Of a stretch of DNA of 64,000 bases, positions 23,701 to 35,544 are shown piece by piece; within the stretch, counting starts at the first letter, position 1; every line of letters starts with the position of its first letter. The notes beneath the pieces are model-generated. The model worked only from the letters and a program-made list of their open reading frames with translations, did no database searches and had not been told where the DNA came from. The position numbers and the translations under genes were made by a program. This DNA comes from Eptesicus fuscus (Eukaryota; Chordata; Mammalia; Chiroptera; Vespertilionidae), in assembly GCF_027574615.1 (NCBI RefSeq), contig NC_072475.1, positions 29,253,501-29,317,500 on the forward strand, in the 5' to 3' direction.

Positions 23701-24761
23701 CTTTAAAAAGCAACCTTGGGTATCATTGTGTGTATTCATCACTGGCATTCTTGTGAAGGGCTAAGCTAATGTGGTCTGTGTATGTGAACTTCATGTGGTC
23801 TACCTTTATCCAAAGTCATTTACAGATTGACTCCATGTCCTTCAACAGTGTTTTTTAAAGTCACTTCTCTCAGCCAGAATTTGAGAGAAGCTGGATAACA
23901 GGTTCTAGTTCAAAAAAGACAGGATCAGAAATATTTTTTGGTTGGGAGTTTTAGCAGGACACAGCTTAGGAAATCAGCTAGAAAGCTAGTAAAGTCTGCC
24001 CTCCTGTGCGGAAAATCATAATGTGTTTCTACACCATGTTTCTTGAAGCTCTTTGAGTTCATTAGAGGTGCCTTTGTGGGATGAGGAGTTGGGAGAAGAA
24101 AAAGGCTTGAGGGGTAAGATTAAGCTTTACTTACTTTTATACATTTGGATTCTGCACAAGACTATGTGACAAACAGTAAAATAAATTATTCTGCTTAAAA
24201 ATATTGGAAAACTACTACCATATTGCATGGCCATAGAGATTTCGGCTTGCTACTCATCGTGAAAATAAAAAAGATCACATTAAATTCTTATGGACTGCTT
24301 TATTTTTAAAAAGATCTTTTTCTGAAGATCTAGTCTATGAATTTTTTGCACAGTGTACTTCTTGAAAGGAGTGTGAAAATGGCTAAACAAACAAGTAAAT
24401 TGCAATTGCCTTTTGAATAAAAACTTCCTAAGATACTTACTTTAATTTTAGAGTAATTAATATTAACCTATAATCTATTATTTTTCACTTTGGCTGGAAA
24501 TTATATATTTCTAGACCAACCTAGGATAATGAAAATAAAACCATATACCAGTATACAAGGGAATAATTACTTTCTAATTTCTATGGAAATGGAGAATGCA
24601 TCCTGAATTCACCCAATTATTTATGACAAACTTAAGACACTAGAATACAGCCATGTTCCCCACCAATAGAGATTATTTATTTTGCTTTGATAAGCCTTAT
24701 TCTTGCAATGTATAAAAAATCAAGTTTTGTACTAGTATTAGTATCAATAACTGGATGTTCA
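23701..24761. other. Unique AT-rich sequence
   Basis: No repeat or exon was recognised before the Helitron that starts at 24762. Confidence 0.4.
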
Positions 24762-25286
24762 TCCTATCTAATAATAGAGTAACATGTAAATTACCATCAC
24801 TCCGCTACGCCCACGATTGGGCGGCGGGAGGCTGGGGGGCGGGACTCGGGGTGGCCTATCCAGCCATGGAGAGGCACGGATCCACTGCCACTGAGGGGGG
24901 CTACCCTGCCGTTGAGAGGCGCAGGGGGCGGGACTCCTGCCCCCTGTGCCTCTCAACGGCCAGATCCGCAACTGCTGAGAGGGCCTGCAGCGGACACCCA
25001 GCTGCGCCTCTCAACGGCAGGGTAGCCAGGTGTCCGCGGCAGCCCCCCTCAGCGGCCGTTGAGAGGTGCAGGGGGCGAGAGTCCCGCCCCCTGCGCCTCT
25101 CAACAGCAGGGTAGGCCCCTCAGTGGTAGGGGACCCCTCAGCGGCCGAGGACTATCAAAAGTGGGGGAGCTGGGTGCCTGTCTGCTCCGGCACCAGCGGA
25201 CAGGCACCCAGCTCCCCCGCGATCGAAAGCGAAAGCATGTAGGGGACCCTACACGTGCATGATTCAATCATGCACTGGGCCTCGAG
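24762..25286 (+). mobile_element. Hairpin-rich GC-rich Helitron
   Basis: It starts TCCTATCTAATAATAGAG after an A. It ends with the TGCATGATTCAATCATGCA hairpin and CGAG (CTAG with one change). The interior is strongly GC-rich and holds three long inverted repeats, at 24911-24957, 25058-25104 and 25163-25218. Open frames on both strands (up to 119 codons) follow from base composition and repetition. Confidence 0.88.
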
Positions 25287-26290
25287 TATTATATAATTCA
25301 GTTTATATCACAGCTGGTTCCTGTCCTTAGAGTTAAAGACAATTCAAAGTGGATTCCAATCTATCTTTAATCTGTTCTGAAATGGCAAAATATAAATAGG
25401 GATGAGGCCTTTCTCTCAATTCCTCCTTTGTCATTGAGTGGAGCTTTAACACATCCTTAGAAGACTGGCCATGTATCAGAGTCCTTTACTTCACGAAATT
25501 TTATATCGCTAATCCTACAGATCTTGTTGGATAAAGTCACCATTAATTTATTATGTAAACTAGGACACCTTTGAGTAGGGAACTGGTTAATGACAGAACA
25601 ACAGGCAAAAATAGAAGGGGCTGCCCTGGGCAACTTCATGTATAGTTTCCCAAAGTTTGGGTATAAAGAGTACAGGAATCCTGGTGTGCCAAGGGTTAGG
25701 AAGATGGAAAAGTGGTTTATTTAAATTAATAAAATAAAGCATATTCACAACTGACCGGTTGGAATATATAAAAATATAAAAAGGAAATTGAAATCACTTG
25801 TAAGCTACTTCCTACAGATTAAAATTGTTAATATTTGGGTGAGTGAATTTCTTGAATTTCCACCTAGAATCTTCATGCAAAGTAAAGAACATGTATTTTC
25901 TTTCTTTTTTAAAATATTTGAATCCTATTTATCTACTGCTTTTACTTAATTTTAATCCTAAGCCTTCCTCCATATCAAATATTATTTAAAGATGTGCTTT
26001 TAGGGCTGCAAAATATTTTATCCATGCAGCATTACTGTAATTTATTAATTTTCCCTATCATTGGAATTTTTAATTATTTCCAATTTTTTTATGATAATAA
26101 AATATGATGAAAATCTTTGTACCTCAGTTCTTGAGAATCAAATCCTGATAGTGGAATTACTGAGTCAACTATCTGGGGCTCTGGATATGTGTGTGTATAA
26201 TTTGAATTATTGTCCTTTTGCAAAAGTACACAAACTTAAAATACCACAAGAAACATATTGCCCTAGATGGTTGACTTTTTTATTATATAA
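25287..26290. other. Unique AT-rich sequence
   Basis: Fragments near 26030-26150 (TCCCTATCATTGGAATTTTT) have an L1/L2-like flavour but could not be delimited. Confidence 0.35.
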
Positions 26291-26655
26291 CTAGTGACCT
26301 GGTGCATGAAATTCTTGCACGGGGGGTCAGGGGGTACCCTCAGCCCAGCCTACACTCTCTCCAGTTGGGGACCCCTTGGGGATGTCCTAAACCGGCAGCC
26401 GGACATCCTGCTTGTAATCTGGGACTGCTGGCTCTTAAGTGCTCACCTGCCTGCCTGCCTGATCGCCCCTAACTGCCTCTGTCTGCCTGCCTGATCTCTC
26501 CTAACTGCCCTCCCCTGCCGGCCTGATCTCGCCCCCAACTGCTTTCTCCTGCCGGCCTGATCACCCCTAACCACCTCTGCCTCGCCCCCGCCACCGTGGC
26601 TTTGTCTGGAAGGATGTCCAGTCTAATTAGTATATTACCCTTTTATTAGTATAAA
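26291..26655 (-). mobile_element. Helitron, reverse orientation
   Basis: Reverse-read terminus CTAG with the adjacent hairpin (GTGCATGAAATTCTTGCAC) is at the left; the 5' end, read on the minus strand, is TATACTAATAAAAGGGTAAT at the right. The expected first two bases TC have become TT. Internal degenerate CTGCC-rich repeats are as in other HeliBat copies. Confidence 0.88.
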
Positions 26656-26974
26656 TGCCACAGAATCCTCTACAGGCTTGTAAGCCAGTGGGAATGGGCA
26701 CTGAGAGATTCCTTTGGATGAGCCTGAGGAAACCCCTGGTTAGTGGCCCTCAATGGTTGTGGGGAGTGAAATGCAGCCTATTTTCTTTAGAAGAGCCCAC
26801 TTCTCCCCGCCCCCCACCGCATCCACTACCCCTCTCACCCCCCTCCCAATCCCTCCTCGTCTACTCTCCCTACTCCCATGCCCGTGTGGCCATACCCAGG
26901 TTGTCTCAGCCTCTAAAATCACTCTCTGCTGTCAGGAGCCTTGAGGGCATGGCTCCAACCTAGTCCCTCCCACA

Positions 26975-27020
26975 CACAGTGCCTGGTATTCAGTAGGTGC
27001 TCAATAAATGCTCACTGAGG
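26975..27020 (+). repeat. MIR or L2 3'-end fragment
   Basis: CAGTGCCTGGTATTCAGTAG followed by GTGCTCAATAAATGCTCACT, the shared MIR/L2 3' end; it is too short to choose between them. Confidence 0.6.
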
Positions 27021-27029
27021 AGAATTAGG

Positions 27030-27319
27030 GGGAAAGGCCACCAAATCACCTCCCCAAACTTTAGAAAGGGCTCAAAGCCAGGGATGAGCTGGTGATCCCA
27101 ACGACCTGACAAACAGCATGGTCCTCCCGCCACCCACCCCGATTCCCCCTGTTCACCATCGCTGATCCATCAGAGCCTGGAAGAGGGGGGACCAAGAGGT
27201 CAGCAGTTCAGCCCGCTCTCCAGTCCCCGCCCACCCGAGCCTGCAGCATGCGCAGCCAGGTGGTTGGTCGAGCCTTTGGTCGTTTTGGACATTACGGACC
27301 CTGGCTCTTTATATATAGA
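27030..27319 (-). mobile_element. Helitron fragment, second subfamily
   Basis: On the minus strand it begins TCTATATATAAAGAGCCAGG at 27319, followed by GTCCGTAATG and AACGACCAAAGGCTCG. The element starting at 60740 shares this beginning. The 3' end was not found, so the left limit is a guess based on the drop in GC content. It directly abuts the next Helitron. Confidence 0.6.
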
Positions 27320-27648
27320 CTAGAGGCCTGATGCACAAAATTCATGCACGGGGGTGTGTGTCCCTCAGCCCAGCCTGCACCCTCTCCAATCTGGGATGCC
27401 TGAAGGGATGTCCTACTGCCCTCCCTTGCAGGCCTGGTCCCTCCCAAATGCCCTCCCCTGCTGGCCTGATCGCCTACAACTGCCCTCCCTTTTAGGCCTG
27501 GTCCCTCCCAACTGCCTTCCCCTGCTGGCCATCTTGTGGCGGCCATCTTGTGTCCACATGGTGGCAGCCATCTTTGACCACATGGGGACAGCCATCTTGT
27601 GTGTTGGAGTGATGGTCAATTTGCATATTATTCTTTCATTAGATAGAA
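27320..27648 (-). mobile_element. HeliBat, downstream half of inverted composite
   Basis: Reverse CTAG terminus at 27320-27323 with its hairpin, internal ACAAGATGGC-type motifs (reverse), and the minus-strand 5' end TTCTATCTAATGAAAG at 27648. It is the counterpart of 9086-9616 but shorter. Confidence 0.88.
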
Positions 27649-28167
27649 TAGAGGCCTGGTGCATGGGTGGGGGCCAGCTGGTTTGCCCTTAAGGGTGTCC
27701 CAGATCAGGGTGGGGGTTCCCTTGGGGCATGGGGCGGCCTGGGTGAGGGGTCTGTGGTGGTTTGCAGGCCAGCCATGCCCCCCTGCGACCCAAGCGGAGA
27801 CCCTGGCATCTGGGATTTATTTATCTTCTATAATTGAAACTTTGTAGGCTTGAGTGGAGGCCTGGGTCTGCCATGGTGTGCAGAAAGCTTGGCTTCCTCT
27901 ATCGCTGGGGGCAACTCAAGCCTCCTGCTCCCTCCAGCTCTGTGGCTGCTGCCATTTTTGTTGGGATTTATTTATCTTCTATAATTGAAACTTTGTAACC
28001 TTGAGTGGAGGCCTGGGTCCAGAAACCCAAGCCTCCTGCTTACTCCGTGGCCGCAGCCATCTTGGTTGGGTTAATTTGCATACTTACTCCTGATTGGCTG
28101 GTGGGCGTGGCTTGTTGGTGTAGCTGAGTGATGGTTAATTTGCATATTACTCTTTTATTAGATAGGA
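27649..28167 (-). mobile_element. Helitron, upstream half of inverted composite
   Basis: On the minus strand it starts TCCTATCTAATAAAAGAG at 28167 and ends GGCCTCTA at 27649, joined directly to the neighbouring Helitron. The internal unit ACAAAGTTTCAATTATAGAA is present twice (near 27825 and 27980), against three times in the copy at 8438. Confidence 0.88.
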
Positions 28168-28202
28168 TATCTGTAACACCAGTACCTAAATGGAAATAAA
28201 AT

Positions 28203-28242
28203 GTGTGTGTGTATGTGTGTGTGTGTGTGAGTGTGTGTGTGT
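28203..28242. repeat. (TG)n microsatellite
   Basis: Interrupted TG tract of about 40 bases. Confidence 0.95.
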
Positions 28243-28244
28243 AG

Positions 28245-28860
28245 TTTCCCCAGACATATCTCTTAAAGTGCCATGTAGAAGTAAGTAGAAAATAATCCAC
28301 TCATTGAGATACCCTTTTTTTTATTAACTTCAGAGCTATCTTTGAGTCTTCTAATCTCAGTGTTTTTACTAAATGATAAGCAGTGTGTCTTGGGTTTGTT
28401 ATGAAGATACAAAAATGTATAAAAGTTTCTTACATGTCTGAGTGGGTTTAAAATGAAAGGGAATTAGGTTTCTAAGTAAGTGTTCAGTTAGTACGTTTGA
28501 CTTAAGTGCCAATCAGGTGAAATATGTGAGGTTCTTATGTGAATATCAGGGCTTCTAACTTGAATGGATATTTCAGTTGGGGTGAGGGGGCATTTTAATG
28601 TGTGAGGGCAATGTTAAGATGGGGAATGATCTCTTTGCTTAGTTACAGAAGATAAATCAGATAAATCAGGTTATTTTTCATGATCTTAAGTCTATCAAAC
28701 TGGCATTGTTCTTTATTGAGAAGATGGATGAAGGATTACAGGATCTTACTTTTAAGGGCTACTTTGATCAAGCCACAAGTACATAAGGCATGTTCTCCAT
28801 TCTAATGGACCTAAGCAGTTCGTAGGCTGTCCAGTAAGGATTTTGATTTGTATGTTTGTT
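28245..28860. other. Unique sequence
   Basis: No repeat or exon was recognised. Confidence 0.35.
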
Positions 28861-28870
28861 TGTTTGATTT

Positions 28871-29138
28871 TTGTTGTTGTTAATCTTCACTGGAGGATAT
28901 TTATTTTTTCCATTGATTTTTAGAGAAAGTGAAAGGGAGGGAAGCGGGAGAGAGAGAGAAAAACATCAATGTGAGACAGACGCATTGATCGATTGCCTTC
29001 CACATGTGCCCTGAACTGGACAGGGCTGAAAGTGAACCTGCAACTCAGGTACATGCCCTTGACCAGAAAAGGAACTTGGACCCTTCAGTACTTCGGCTGA
29101 CACTCTAATCACTAAGCAACACTGGCTAGGGCTAGGGC
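28871..29138 (-). repeat. Older Ves-family SINE
   Basis: Long-tail form (TTAATCTTCACTGGAGGATA), reverse body and a decayed tRNA head (CTTGACCAGAAAAGGAACTT), ending in a doubled CTAGGG. It is more diverged than the copies at 2.9 and 14.8 kb. Confidence 0.85.
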
Positions 29139-29139
29139 T

Positions 29140-30590
29140 ATTTGATATTTAATTTATGTTATCCGCAAAGTTTCTTCTCACTCTATTTTAAATGATGTAT
29201 TAAGAAAAATTCCACTTCTAGCTAACTTTTCCTTCTCAAATAGAGGGAAGTGATTTGAGCAGTCCACTGTCCTAAATTGGTCCTTGTGTAGCCATGTCAT
29301 GTTTGTGGCACAAAAGGTAAGAAGGACTCCAGACCTACCTACAGACCCTCCCCCGTACTTTCCAGGGGCTTCTCTGAGTGCATCCTCTCTGACATTTTCC
29401 CCATCTTCTGTGTACATCTCATGAGGTACCATCTCTTGGGTTGTCTTGGGCAGAACCTCTAGACTAAGGTGAGCGAATACTGTATTAGGACTTCTTATAT
29501 GAGAACACAATATGAATAGTACACTTCAAGTGCGCTGCTGATAAATGTAAATCCTGTAAGCTAATCAACTCTTGGGTTTCTCCATTCCTTCATCAAGATC
29601 ATGCATATTTTGAGGGGAATTGGCTACACTAGCACATTGTGTGGAGGTTGGATTAGCAACCACAGTTCACCAAGCTTAAAGCTGAACCTTTCAATCCTTC
29701 ATCAATTTTTAAAACAGGAGCCATTAGCTCAAATAAGATAATTGTGCAGACAGGATCAAAGAAATAGGATGCCATTGGCAGAGACAAAATTTGACATTCT
29801 CACTCTTTCTAGTGGATAAAAAAAGTATAAAAGGCTATATTGTCCAAGATAAAAACAAAATAATATCCAAAGGGTTTTTTTGGGACATACCTTGAAGGCT
29901 TTTCTCCCTAATTAATTAGGAAAATTACTATGTTCCACATCCACCAAAGTTAGAAAAGGAGAGGAAAGGTCCCTAAACTGCAGTGTGAGAAACTTAGGGT
30001 GGGTATAAGGAATAATATTCAGGTAGGATTGTTAAGCATTGGAATGGGTAACATGAAAGACAGCGCAGGCCTGAAACAGTGCAGGAGGTGGTGTAGGCTC
30101 ATCTGGCCTTTGAATGCATTACCATAAAAGTCTTTAGAGAGCTGTCAGCAAAGGTTATGTGATAAGCCACCACCATGGCTACAGAGAATTTGAGGGCCTT
30201 GTTGGAACAGCAAAGAATCACTCCTGGCCAAAAAAGAAAAGTCATCTCAGGGACAGTGGAGGAGTGGAGGTGCCAATACACATCAAAATATAAAAGAGGA
30301 ACAGAAGGACGTATCTAGACAAGCCAAAGAAAAAGTGATGTGCTTGTAGAAACATTTTGGACTGGTGACTGAGAAATATGTTTAAAATATAAATGTATGC
30401 ATTTTTTAATTTAAAACGTTTTGAATTACCATGTTAGAAGAATATTAAATAATGATAAACTTTTAATTGATATATTTATGTGCTTTCAGGGAGAAGGATA
30501 AAATCAGTAAACTCCTAGAATTAATTCTTAAATTATGACTCTATGATCATTGTTGAGATTGTTGTTGTGGAGTGTGTGTGATGGGGTTCT
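29140..30590. other. Unassigned sequence
   Basis: No repeat is named. A 110-codon minus-strand frame at 29178-29510 shows no family resemblance and has no supporting splice signals that I trust. Confidence 0.35.
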
Positions 30591-30599
30591 GAGTGCATA

Positions 30600-31300
30600 T
30601 GGTATCGTTAAACAGGTACTTACTGAGCAACTACTGTGGGAAAAAGGCACGGGTTATGTCGTTTAACACAGTATGGTGTGTTTTTAAGAAGGAGATTACA
30701 ATATCCTCAGGGAGATTTGATGGCAACAGAAATGGCGGGGCCGGCTGAGTGGTACACAGACGTTTCTACCAGAGCAGAGAGCTGGCAGACTGGAGTTTGG
30801 GCTACATGAGAACACACAAAGCTTTCCTGGAGGGATGGCATTTGGGCTGGGCCTTGCAGGGGCGATGGAGCTTTTGACTGATGGAGATGTGTAGTCAGAG
30901 GGAGGGGGCCACCCCAGGCACAGGGAATACTAAGTGGTGGTACAGAGAAGCTTATGTGTAATGTGTGGTGTTTTCTGAAAGCCGAGAAAGACTTTTGAGG
31001 AGGAAAGAGTACCAGTAGAGCTTTAGGAGATGACCTGGGGGCGGGGTGTGTGTGGGGGGGGGAGGGATAAGACAAAGGAGGCCAGGTTGGCAGCCACATG
31101 ACTGCTTATCCTAGCCAAGAGACTGAGGAAATGAAAGTGATGGAGTCACGAGGAAGAAATTGTGAAGACAGACCCAAGTATGTGAAGAGGGAGAGTTCAG
31201 AGAGAACCAAAGACAGTAGGATCATTGGTAGAATCTTGAGGCCATTGGCAAATACCAGAGAGAAGGAAAGGACACTGATAAGCAAGTCCTGGGAAGCAAA
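30600..31300 (-). repeat. L2 remnant, antisense
   Basis: CAGGTACTTACTGAGCAACT at the start, then CTTTCCTGGAGGGATGGCAT and GGGCTGGGCCTTGCAGGGGC in antisense L2 order. A G-rich stretch (31039-31065) interrupts it. Confidence 0.55.
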
Positions 31301-32499
31301 GCTTGCTTCTCTTGGCTGCTTTCCTTCCTTCCAGCCTTCCTTCCATCCCTTGGGCGCAGCCTCTGCACAACCCAAAGTAATGAAAGGAAATGGAAACGTG
31401 CAAATGACACCCCCTTGCCCTCTAAATGCTCACCATCTTGTTTGGGGAACAGGATCCATCTGTGTGTGAAATAATTAGCACCTGGTTAAACATAATGTAC
31501 CTACTGTGTGAATGCAAAAGAGAAAAATGATGGGTTGTGGTCTCTGTCCCTCAGAAGCTAAACTTAGAAGCAGATTTGCAGCATGTACTCTATTTCAGTT
31601 GTGCATCAAGCAGTAAGTGGGGTCAAGCTCATCAGTGCTGGTTCCAGGTTGCTATTAACAGGTTTCTCTCTCAGGCATCCTTAAAGACGTTAGCATATCG
31701 CCACGTGTTGTCACCTCCAGATTCAGAGATCAGAGGAATATTAAATAAGTTTATGACAAGCGGTTCCTGCCCTCTTGTTATTTATGGAGATTTCTTTCCC
31801 CTATGAATTATTTTGCAGTTGCTTCTCTTTGAAAGCTTTCCTGTATTTTATAAATATTTGTTGAATGAATGGAGTGACTTTTTAAATTAATTAACTCTGG
31901 CTTTCAAATACAGCCTTCCCAGGTGAGGTGAAGCCTTCAAATGATTTTAGGTTTGGATTTGTCTCGGTAAAGTCCTAACATAGGATTCAAGCGTCGGTTT
32001 CGCATCTGGGAGTTGTGAACTAGAATACTTACACACCACCCACACATCCCCTCGCCTGAAAGGCCCTGTCACTTCAGGAGAAGCTCTAAGAATTTATTAA
32101 AAAACTCGTAAAAGAATCTACTGGGCTGGTTATCTTGTACTTCCCTCTTAATAACATGGATAAATACTGATATCTTTTGTTGCCATCTGTCTTCTAGTGT
32201 TGAGGTCTATTTTTATGTCTTGTTTCTATTCTGTTCAAAATTCTATTCTGTTCAAAATTCTATTCTAGTTATAAAAAGTACATAGAGTTGGCAATAGGAG
32301 ATTCTTTGAATCTTCAATTTGATGAGACAAGCGAATAGATCATTTTGGAAGACAAAGTGAATTGTGAAATTTGACTGTGAAATCCAATAGCAAAGGGAAG
32401 AAAAGCAACCTGGGTATTTGCCCTATGGGAGAAGCAACTGCTCCTTCCAAGGCTGATGAGGACCATTTCACAGGGAAAGGCTGGCTGTATCTAATCTTT
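31301..32499. other. Unassigned sequence with an 18-bp triplet repeat
   Basis: A short tandem repeat (unit about TTCTATTCTGTTCAAAA, almost three copies) lies at 32223-32268. Otherwise nothing is recognised. Confidence 0.4.
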
Positions 32500-33640
32500 T
32501 AATATTTACTCAGGGCGACCACGGACTTCACAACAGGTATTGTCTGTAGAAGGAGCAGACAGTGTTCCCTGTGGAACACTAGAAGGCTTTTTTTCTTCTT
32601 TTTCCTATTCCTACTCTTTTGGGTTTCTGTACTCTAATTAAAATTGGTGTTTTGGAAAAAGAGGACATGAATTCCGAATACAGTCATAAATTATATCCTT
32701 GCCTCAGATGGATTTAAAATGACTGCAGACTTGAAATTTCCCTGCCGCTGAAAACTTAATTTGATATTTTCTGTTGCACACCAAGTAGTGATCTGCAGAG
32801 GCACAGACTGTAAGATTAATTGAGGCAGCCATGTCTTCTGGCGCATCTAATCTTACATCTAATTATCTGATCATCTGAATCGCAAATACAGTAGTTAAAG
32901 GGTGTCTGTTTAAAGGGCAGCGGCATAATATAAATATTAAAAAGGAGCCCTGGTTTTCAGGAAGCAGACATGGGAGACTTAGAAGAGCCATTATGTTATT
33001 CATGGCATTAGGTCAGCAGGTCACATAAAAATGTGGTTACATTGTTCGATCACTAAAGTGTGAAGATCGTTTTGAAGTCTGCACTGGGCTTGTTTTGACA
33101 ATTAACCTCCATTAGTATTCCGGACCACATAAGAGCAACACTCTTCAAAGGCTCTCGTTTTCATGAATGTGCTGTCAAATTGACTTCATCATTTAAATGG
33201 GACTGTAGTCACAGTAAATGATGAGTTGATATTTATACAAAGCATAACCTTAATTAAAATATTATGAGCAATTAAACCCAGTGTTCACAGAATTATTGTA
33301 CATTTATATCTAATAGAGTAAAAACATTGCCTAGGACTGTTAAGCTTTTTGTATGACTCTAATTAACTTGGACAGGGTTTGGGCTTTTCTCCCCCTTATT
33401 TTTAGAAGTGCTGTAGATAAATGTCCTTGCGTCTGGAAAACTTCAAACAGTTTTGATCTGCGGTTCGAGTCTGATTTAAAATGTATGCATTGAGATGCCG
33501 TCTTAAATACACAGTTGATAGGCATGCAGTGCACAACTTCTTGGAGCAGGAAAGCAGATGTGGCAGGAAGAACAGCTGTGGATTGGAACTGCTGGTGGCT
33601 ATTGTTTTTGTCACAATTTAATGTCAGGCAGCTACTGCTG
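32500..33640. promoter_or_regulatory. Repeat-free stretch, candidate enhancer or conserved element
   Basis: There are no recognisable transposons, no useful open frame and dense homeodomain-type cores: AGATTAATTG (32813), ATCTAATTATC (32858), CTTAATTAAAAT (33250), TCTAATTAAC (33358), with several AATTA or ATTTA variants. Its freedom from repeats contrasts with neighbouring DNA. The regulatory role is inference. Confidence 0.3.
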
Positions 33641-33976
33641 TGAGCAGGTCTTTGTAGATTTGGCTCTGGTTAATGCAAAGGTGAACTTACACCGCTGATT
33701 CCCTGGAAGGCAATGAGGAGGGAGATAGTCCTCCTCACCCTTTCACGCCTGTAACCCTAAGGGAACAGAGGTGCCCTGACAAGTCCAAGTTCCTAGGGAC
33801 TCCAGTGACTGTATTTCCTCAGCGAGGGAAGGAAGTCCTCCTAAAAACAGTGACTGCAACATTGAGGGTACAGGAGCCCCTGGTTTACCTTTGCTGCTTC
33901 CTTAAAATCCCAGAAAGGGTCAGCCCTGAGAGGAAGCTAGGCATTTCCCAGTCTAATTTCTATGGCTCAAAGTCAA

Positions 33977-34720
33977 TCCTATCTAATAAAGATGGAATAC
34001 GCAAATTGACCATCACACCATCACAAAGATGGCGGTGCCCATAGCCACAAGATGGTGGTGCCCAGTCCCCTAAGCCCCACAGGAGACCCCCAGTCCTTTC
34101 AGCCTAAACTGATTACTATGGCAAGTGGACCGAGAAGGTTTTCAGCAAGCGTGAGAAGCAAGCCTTGGAGGGATCGAGGGAGAGACAGCGGGCTCACGGC
34201 TGCTGCCAATCAGGGAGGCCCTCGGAGTTCCGTTCTGAAACTGCAGGGTCCCGCTCCAGCGCGGGCTGGGGAGGAAGTGCTGCTGCCACCCACCCAGCGC
34301 CAGGTCCCTGGTTAAGGAAGCGGGTCCAAGTTGCAGCCATGGGGCCTGGTGGCGCTGTCTCACCCTAGACCATTGTGGCTGAGCTCTGGCGGGGGCGGCG
34401 AGCGCCTCCAGGATCACTGTCTGCCCCAGGGCTGCCTGCGGACACTGGTAGAAGGGGCACGGGTTGAACATTTTAATGAAAATGGGACGCCTGTGCACTG
34501 CGCCCCGGTACCCGGTGAGGAGAGGGCAACGGGATTGGGGGCGCAGCCTCAGGACCTTGTTAGGAGGCACCGAGGCTCAGGAGGGGCTGGGAGCAGAGGG
34601 CCCCGGTCGCCGGGCTGACAGCAGGATGGACCCGAGGTGCTGCCAGTCACCCTCACCTGCCCAGCACTGGGATGCGGGCCCTCACTCCGGAGCTCAGCCA
34701 TAGGAGGCACCGGCCCCGGG
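33977..34720 (+). mobile_element. Helitron carrying CpG-rich, gene-like cargo
   Basis: It starts TCCTATCTAATAAAGATG after an A, followed by the HeliBat ACAAAGATGGCGG motif. About 650 bp of CpG-rich sequence follows that I have not seen in other copies, including a CCAAT box (34207-34211) and two-way open frames up to 142 codons. No HeliBat 3' hairpin or CTAG was found; the right limit is the drop to AT-rich flank. I read the cargo as captured host promoter or first-exon DNA, source unknown. Confidence 0.6.
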
Positions 34721-35038
34721 ATGTTTTTCCTGTTATCTGGCTGGAAGTAAAGGAGGCAGTTGAATTAGAGTCATGATTGTAATTTAATTTCTCCAAACTC
34801 AGAGCTATTTTCTTTCCAAATACATCAGGGACCAGGAAACTTCAAAGAACTGGGGAACCATTCCCAAATCAGAAAGGGAAGTCACAGGGTGTATACTATT
34901 GCTATGAATACAGTATTTCCTACTATTTACAACATATACAATGTAATGTATTAGATGCCTTCCTATCACATTAAGTACATATTCTCATAGAGTAATACTG
35001 GTAGATATGTTATAGTTATGGTGGTATGTCATATCCTA

Positions 35039-35486
35039 TCTATACTAATAAAAGGGTAATATGCTAATTAGACCAGGAGACCTTCTGGGAGACCTTCCAG
35101 ATGTCCTTCTGGATAAAGCCATGGTGGTGGGGCCGAGGCAGAGGTGGTTAGGGGCCATCAGGCCAGGAGGGGAGGGCAGTTGGAGTGAGCAGGCTGGCAG
35201 GATGGAGCAGTTGGGAGCAAGCAGACCAGCAGGGGGAGGCAGTTGGGGGTGAGCAGGCTGTTAGGCAGAGTGGTTAGGGGCGATCAAACAGACAGGCAGG
35301 TGAGCGTTTAGGAGCCAGTGGTCCCAGATTGTGAGAGGGATGCCCGACTGCCTGTAGGATTGGGCCTAAACTGGCATTCAGACATACCCCAAGGGGTCCC
35401 AGATTGGAGAGGGTGCAGGCCGGGCTGAGGGACACCTCCCTCCTCCCCTCCCCCCCGTGCACGAATTTTGTGCACCGTGCCACTAG
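35039..35486 (+). mobile_element. Helitron (TCTATACTAATAAAAGG type)
   Basis: The 5' end is TCTATACTAATAAAAGGG; the interior has repeated GGCAGTTGGGGGTGAGCAGG-like units; the 3' hairpin TGCACGAATTTTGTGCA is followed by CTAG and T. The same subfamily occurs at 61617-62266 and, reversed, at 26291-26655. Confidence 0.93.
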
Positions 35487-35544
35487 TGACAATAATAAGC
35501 AACAACGGCTTTATTTTACTCAGCACCAAACATTTATGATTTAA

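Noticed and set aside
24755..25114. 119-codon frame with arginine-rich product
   Set aside because: Begins in Helitron terminal sequence and follows the hairpin repeats.
29178..29510. 110-codon minus-strand frame as an exon
   Set aside because: No family resemblance or defensible splice sites.
34142..34570. 142-codon minus-strand frame as a functional gene
   Set aside because: No recognised family, opposite strand also open, CpG-rich composition explains both. Kept only as possible captured DNA.
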